From Actinomycetes bacterium (lineage in GTDB: Bacteria > Actinomycetota > Acidimicrobiia > Acidimicrobiales > Palsa-688): a DNA stretch of 64,000 nucleotides. The number at the start of each line of letters is the position of its first letter. Positions within the stretch are counted from its first letter, which is position 1. Positions 62,994 to 64,000 of the stretch are shown one piece after another. Made by a program: the position numbers and the translations under genes. The notes under the pieces were generated by a model. That model did no database searches. It was not told the origin of the DNA and saw only the letters and a program-made list of their open reading frames with translations. The DNA is taken from assembly GCA_021787035.1 (NCBI GenBank), contig JAJYMM010000052.1:1-64000 (forward strand), written 5' to 3'.

Positions 62994-63791
62994 ATGTCTC
63001 ATTTGATTGAGGCCGGCGGTGCGGCATCGCCGGTGTCGGGGGGTGCGGTGTCCAGCGATGCGGTGTCGCCGGTGTCGGGGGGTGCGGCGTCGAGCGATGT
63101 CGCGCCGAGCGATGTCGCGCCGGACGCTTCGAGCGCTTTGCCGGCCGCAGCTTCGACAGGTGCGCGGCCGCCCAAGGCCGTGTTGTGGGACTTGGGTGGG
63201 GTGTTCCTCGACTGGAATCCCCGTTACCTCTACCGCGAGCTTTTCGCCGGCGATGACGCCGCCATGGAGGACTTCTTGACCAACGTCTGCTCGCCGGCGT
63301 GGCACGCCGAGCAGGACCTCGGGCGCAGCGTCGTGGAGGCCTGCGCTTCGCTGGCGGCGGAGTACCCCGAGCAGGCTTCCCTCATCATGGCTTGGGGGGA
63401 ACGGAGCGAGGACATGATCGGGGGCGTGATCTCTGGGACGGTCGATCTGCTGCGCGAGCTGCGTGCCGCTGGCGTGCCCTGTTACGCGCTCTCCAACATG
63501 GAGGTCGAAAGCTGGGAGAAGCGCAGGTGCATTTACGAGTTCATCTCGTGGTTCGACGGTCACTTCATCTCTGGCGTCGAGCGGGTTGCTAAGCCCGACC
63601 GGCGCTACTTCGAGCTGGCGCTCACGCGCTTCGGCCTTCGCGCCGCGGACCTTCTCTTCATAGATGACAGGGAAGTAAACGTGGAGGCCGCTGCCGGCGT
63701 CGGGGTGCAGGCCATCGTTTTCAAGGATCCCGAGGCGCTCCGACGAGAGCTGGTCGCACGAGGGCTCCCAGTAGCGGCGGCCTTGGGCTAA
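62994..63791 (+). CDS. HAD-superfamily hydrolase (subfamily IA) with repeat-rich N-terminus
   Basis: The 265-residue protein starts with about 60 residues of Ser/Ala/Gly/Val repeats, then a HAD fold: nucleophile Asp66 in VLWDLGGVFLDWNPRYLYRE, the Ser of motif II in CYALSNMEVESWE, Lys in VAKPDRRYFELAL and acidic motif IV in LLFIDDREVNVEAAAGVGV. The motif I aspartate pair reads DLGG, as in phosphatases of the YihX kind; substrate unknown. The second 39-base repeat unit keeps the frame. It follows ilvD by 15 bases and may be cotranscribed. Confidence 0.85.
   Translation: MSHLIEAGGAASPVSGGAVSSDAVSPVSGGAASSDVAPSDVAPDASSALPAAASTGARPPKAVLWDLGGVFLDWNPRYLYRELFAGDDAAMEDFLTNVCSPAWHAEQDLGRSVVEACASLAAEYPEQASLIMAWGERSEDMIGGVISGTVDLLRELRAAGVPCYALSNMEVESWEKRRCIYEFISWFDGHFISGVERVAKPDRRYFELALTRFGLRAADLLFIDDREVNVEAAAGVGVQAIVFKDPEALRRELVARGLPVAAALG
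63027..63119 (+). repeat. 39-bp and 15-bp tandem duplication in the HAD gene
   Basis: Two 39-base units (63027-63065, 63066-63104) encode SPVSGGAVSSDAV and SPVSGGAASSDVA. A 15-base copy of the unit end (63105-63119) adds PSDVA. Confidence 0.85.
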
Positions 63792-63813
63792 GGGCGCTCG
63801 CTCTTCTCGTGGC

Positions 63814-63901
63814 CCTCCTCGCGCCACGGTCCCCTCCTCGCGCCACCGCCCGGGTCCCCTCCTCGCGCCACGGTCCCTTCCTCGCGCTACCGCCCGGGTC
63901 C
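63814..63901 (+). repeat. 44-bp higher-order tandem repeat at the window end
   Basis: Two 44-base units (63814-63857, 63858-63901), each made of a 19-base and a 25-base sub-unit that begin alike (CCTCCTCGCGCCAC). The second copy differs by a few C-to-T changes. It lies in the 209-base region after the HAD gene; the last 99 bases of the window are relatively A/T-rich and may hold a promoter for a gene outside, but no start can be identified. Confidence 0.85.
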
Positions 63902-64000
63902 CCGCATCGCTTCCTGCAGGCGATAACGGCGCATTGCGCCACTTACGTATACAAGAAGCTACAAGAAGGGTTCAGGCGCCCTTTGATGGGATAATGAGAT

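Overview
This is a 64 kb, high-GC, almost fully coding stretch of an actinobacterial chromosome. No gap between genes exceeds about 260 bases, and no tRNA, rRNA, IS element, phage gene or CRISPR array is visible. The order rplM-rpsI-glmM-glmS-acpS-nnrDE-alr-...-tsaE-tsaB-rimI-tsaD-groES-groEL is a classic actinobacterial backbone. GuaB3, F420-type LLM oxidoreductases, the GlgE alpha-glucan pathway, a DUF3417-type glycogen phosphorylase and an Ig-like L,D-transpeptidase support that assignment. I suspect the class Acidimicrobiia, but the sequence alone does not name a species.

Layout. 1-307: start of cytochrome oxidase subunit II, leftward. 408-9645: two ribosomal proteins, then cell-wall amino-sugar and D-alanine genes (glmM, a double-length glmS-like gene, acpS, nnr, alr). 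9534-16138: a leftward serC overlapping the alr tail, a DUF4129/MoxR/DUF58 membrane module, and a leftward type-4 uracil-DNA glycosylase. 16160-19366: the t6A operon tsaE-tsaB-rimI-tsaD with 4-base overlaps. 19590-27868: an S9 peptidase, CIRCE-controlled groES-groEL, an LCP protein, two small proteins and guaB3. 27865-33076: a PcrA/UvrD helicase that appears to start at CTG, a small acidic protein, fabF and an M20 peptidase. 33076-43914: glgP divergent from glgE-treS-mak-glgB, a complete trehalose-to-glucan route. 43945-49823: L,D-transpeptidase, cysteine desulfurase, mnmA (desulfurase and MnmA are natural partners in tRNA 2-thiolation) and ligA. 49835-56248: two F420-type oxidoreductases divergent from an EPSP-synthase/acyl-CoA-ligase fusion followed by an overlapping acyl-CoA dehydrogenase. 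56255-63791: an S4 protein, an SCP2-like protein, gatCAB, a DUF4333 lipoprotein, ilvD and a HAD hydrolase.

Three genome-wide habits stand out. First, short tandem repeats are everywhere. Inside genes their periods are all multiples of three (15, 18, 21, 30, 39), usually in linkers or termini of housekeeping enzymes. Between genes the periods are mostly not (10, 13, 14, 14, 16, 17, 44), and several arrays are anchored on stop codons. Second, about fifteen genes at the head of a transcription unit have a TANNNT -10 hexamer only 6-11 bases before the start codon and no ribosome-binding site, which indicates leaderless mRNAs, while downstream genes use ATGA/GTGA overlaps or Shine-Dalgarno sites. 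Third, adjacent genes are packed to the point of antisense tail overlap (alr/serC).

The most promising candidate for an undescribed system is the EPSP-synthase/AMP-ligase fusion with its coupled acyl-CoA dehydrogenase. The synthase domain keeps the catalytic Asp and Glu but has lost several substrate-binding residues. The trio resembles the shikimate-to-cyclohexenecarbonyl-CoA enzymes known from some Streptomyces natural-product clusters, so it may activate a shikimate-derived ring acid as a CoA ester.
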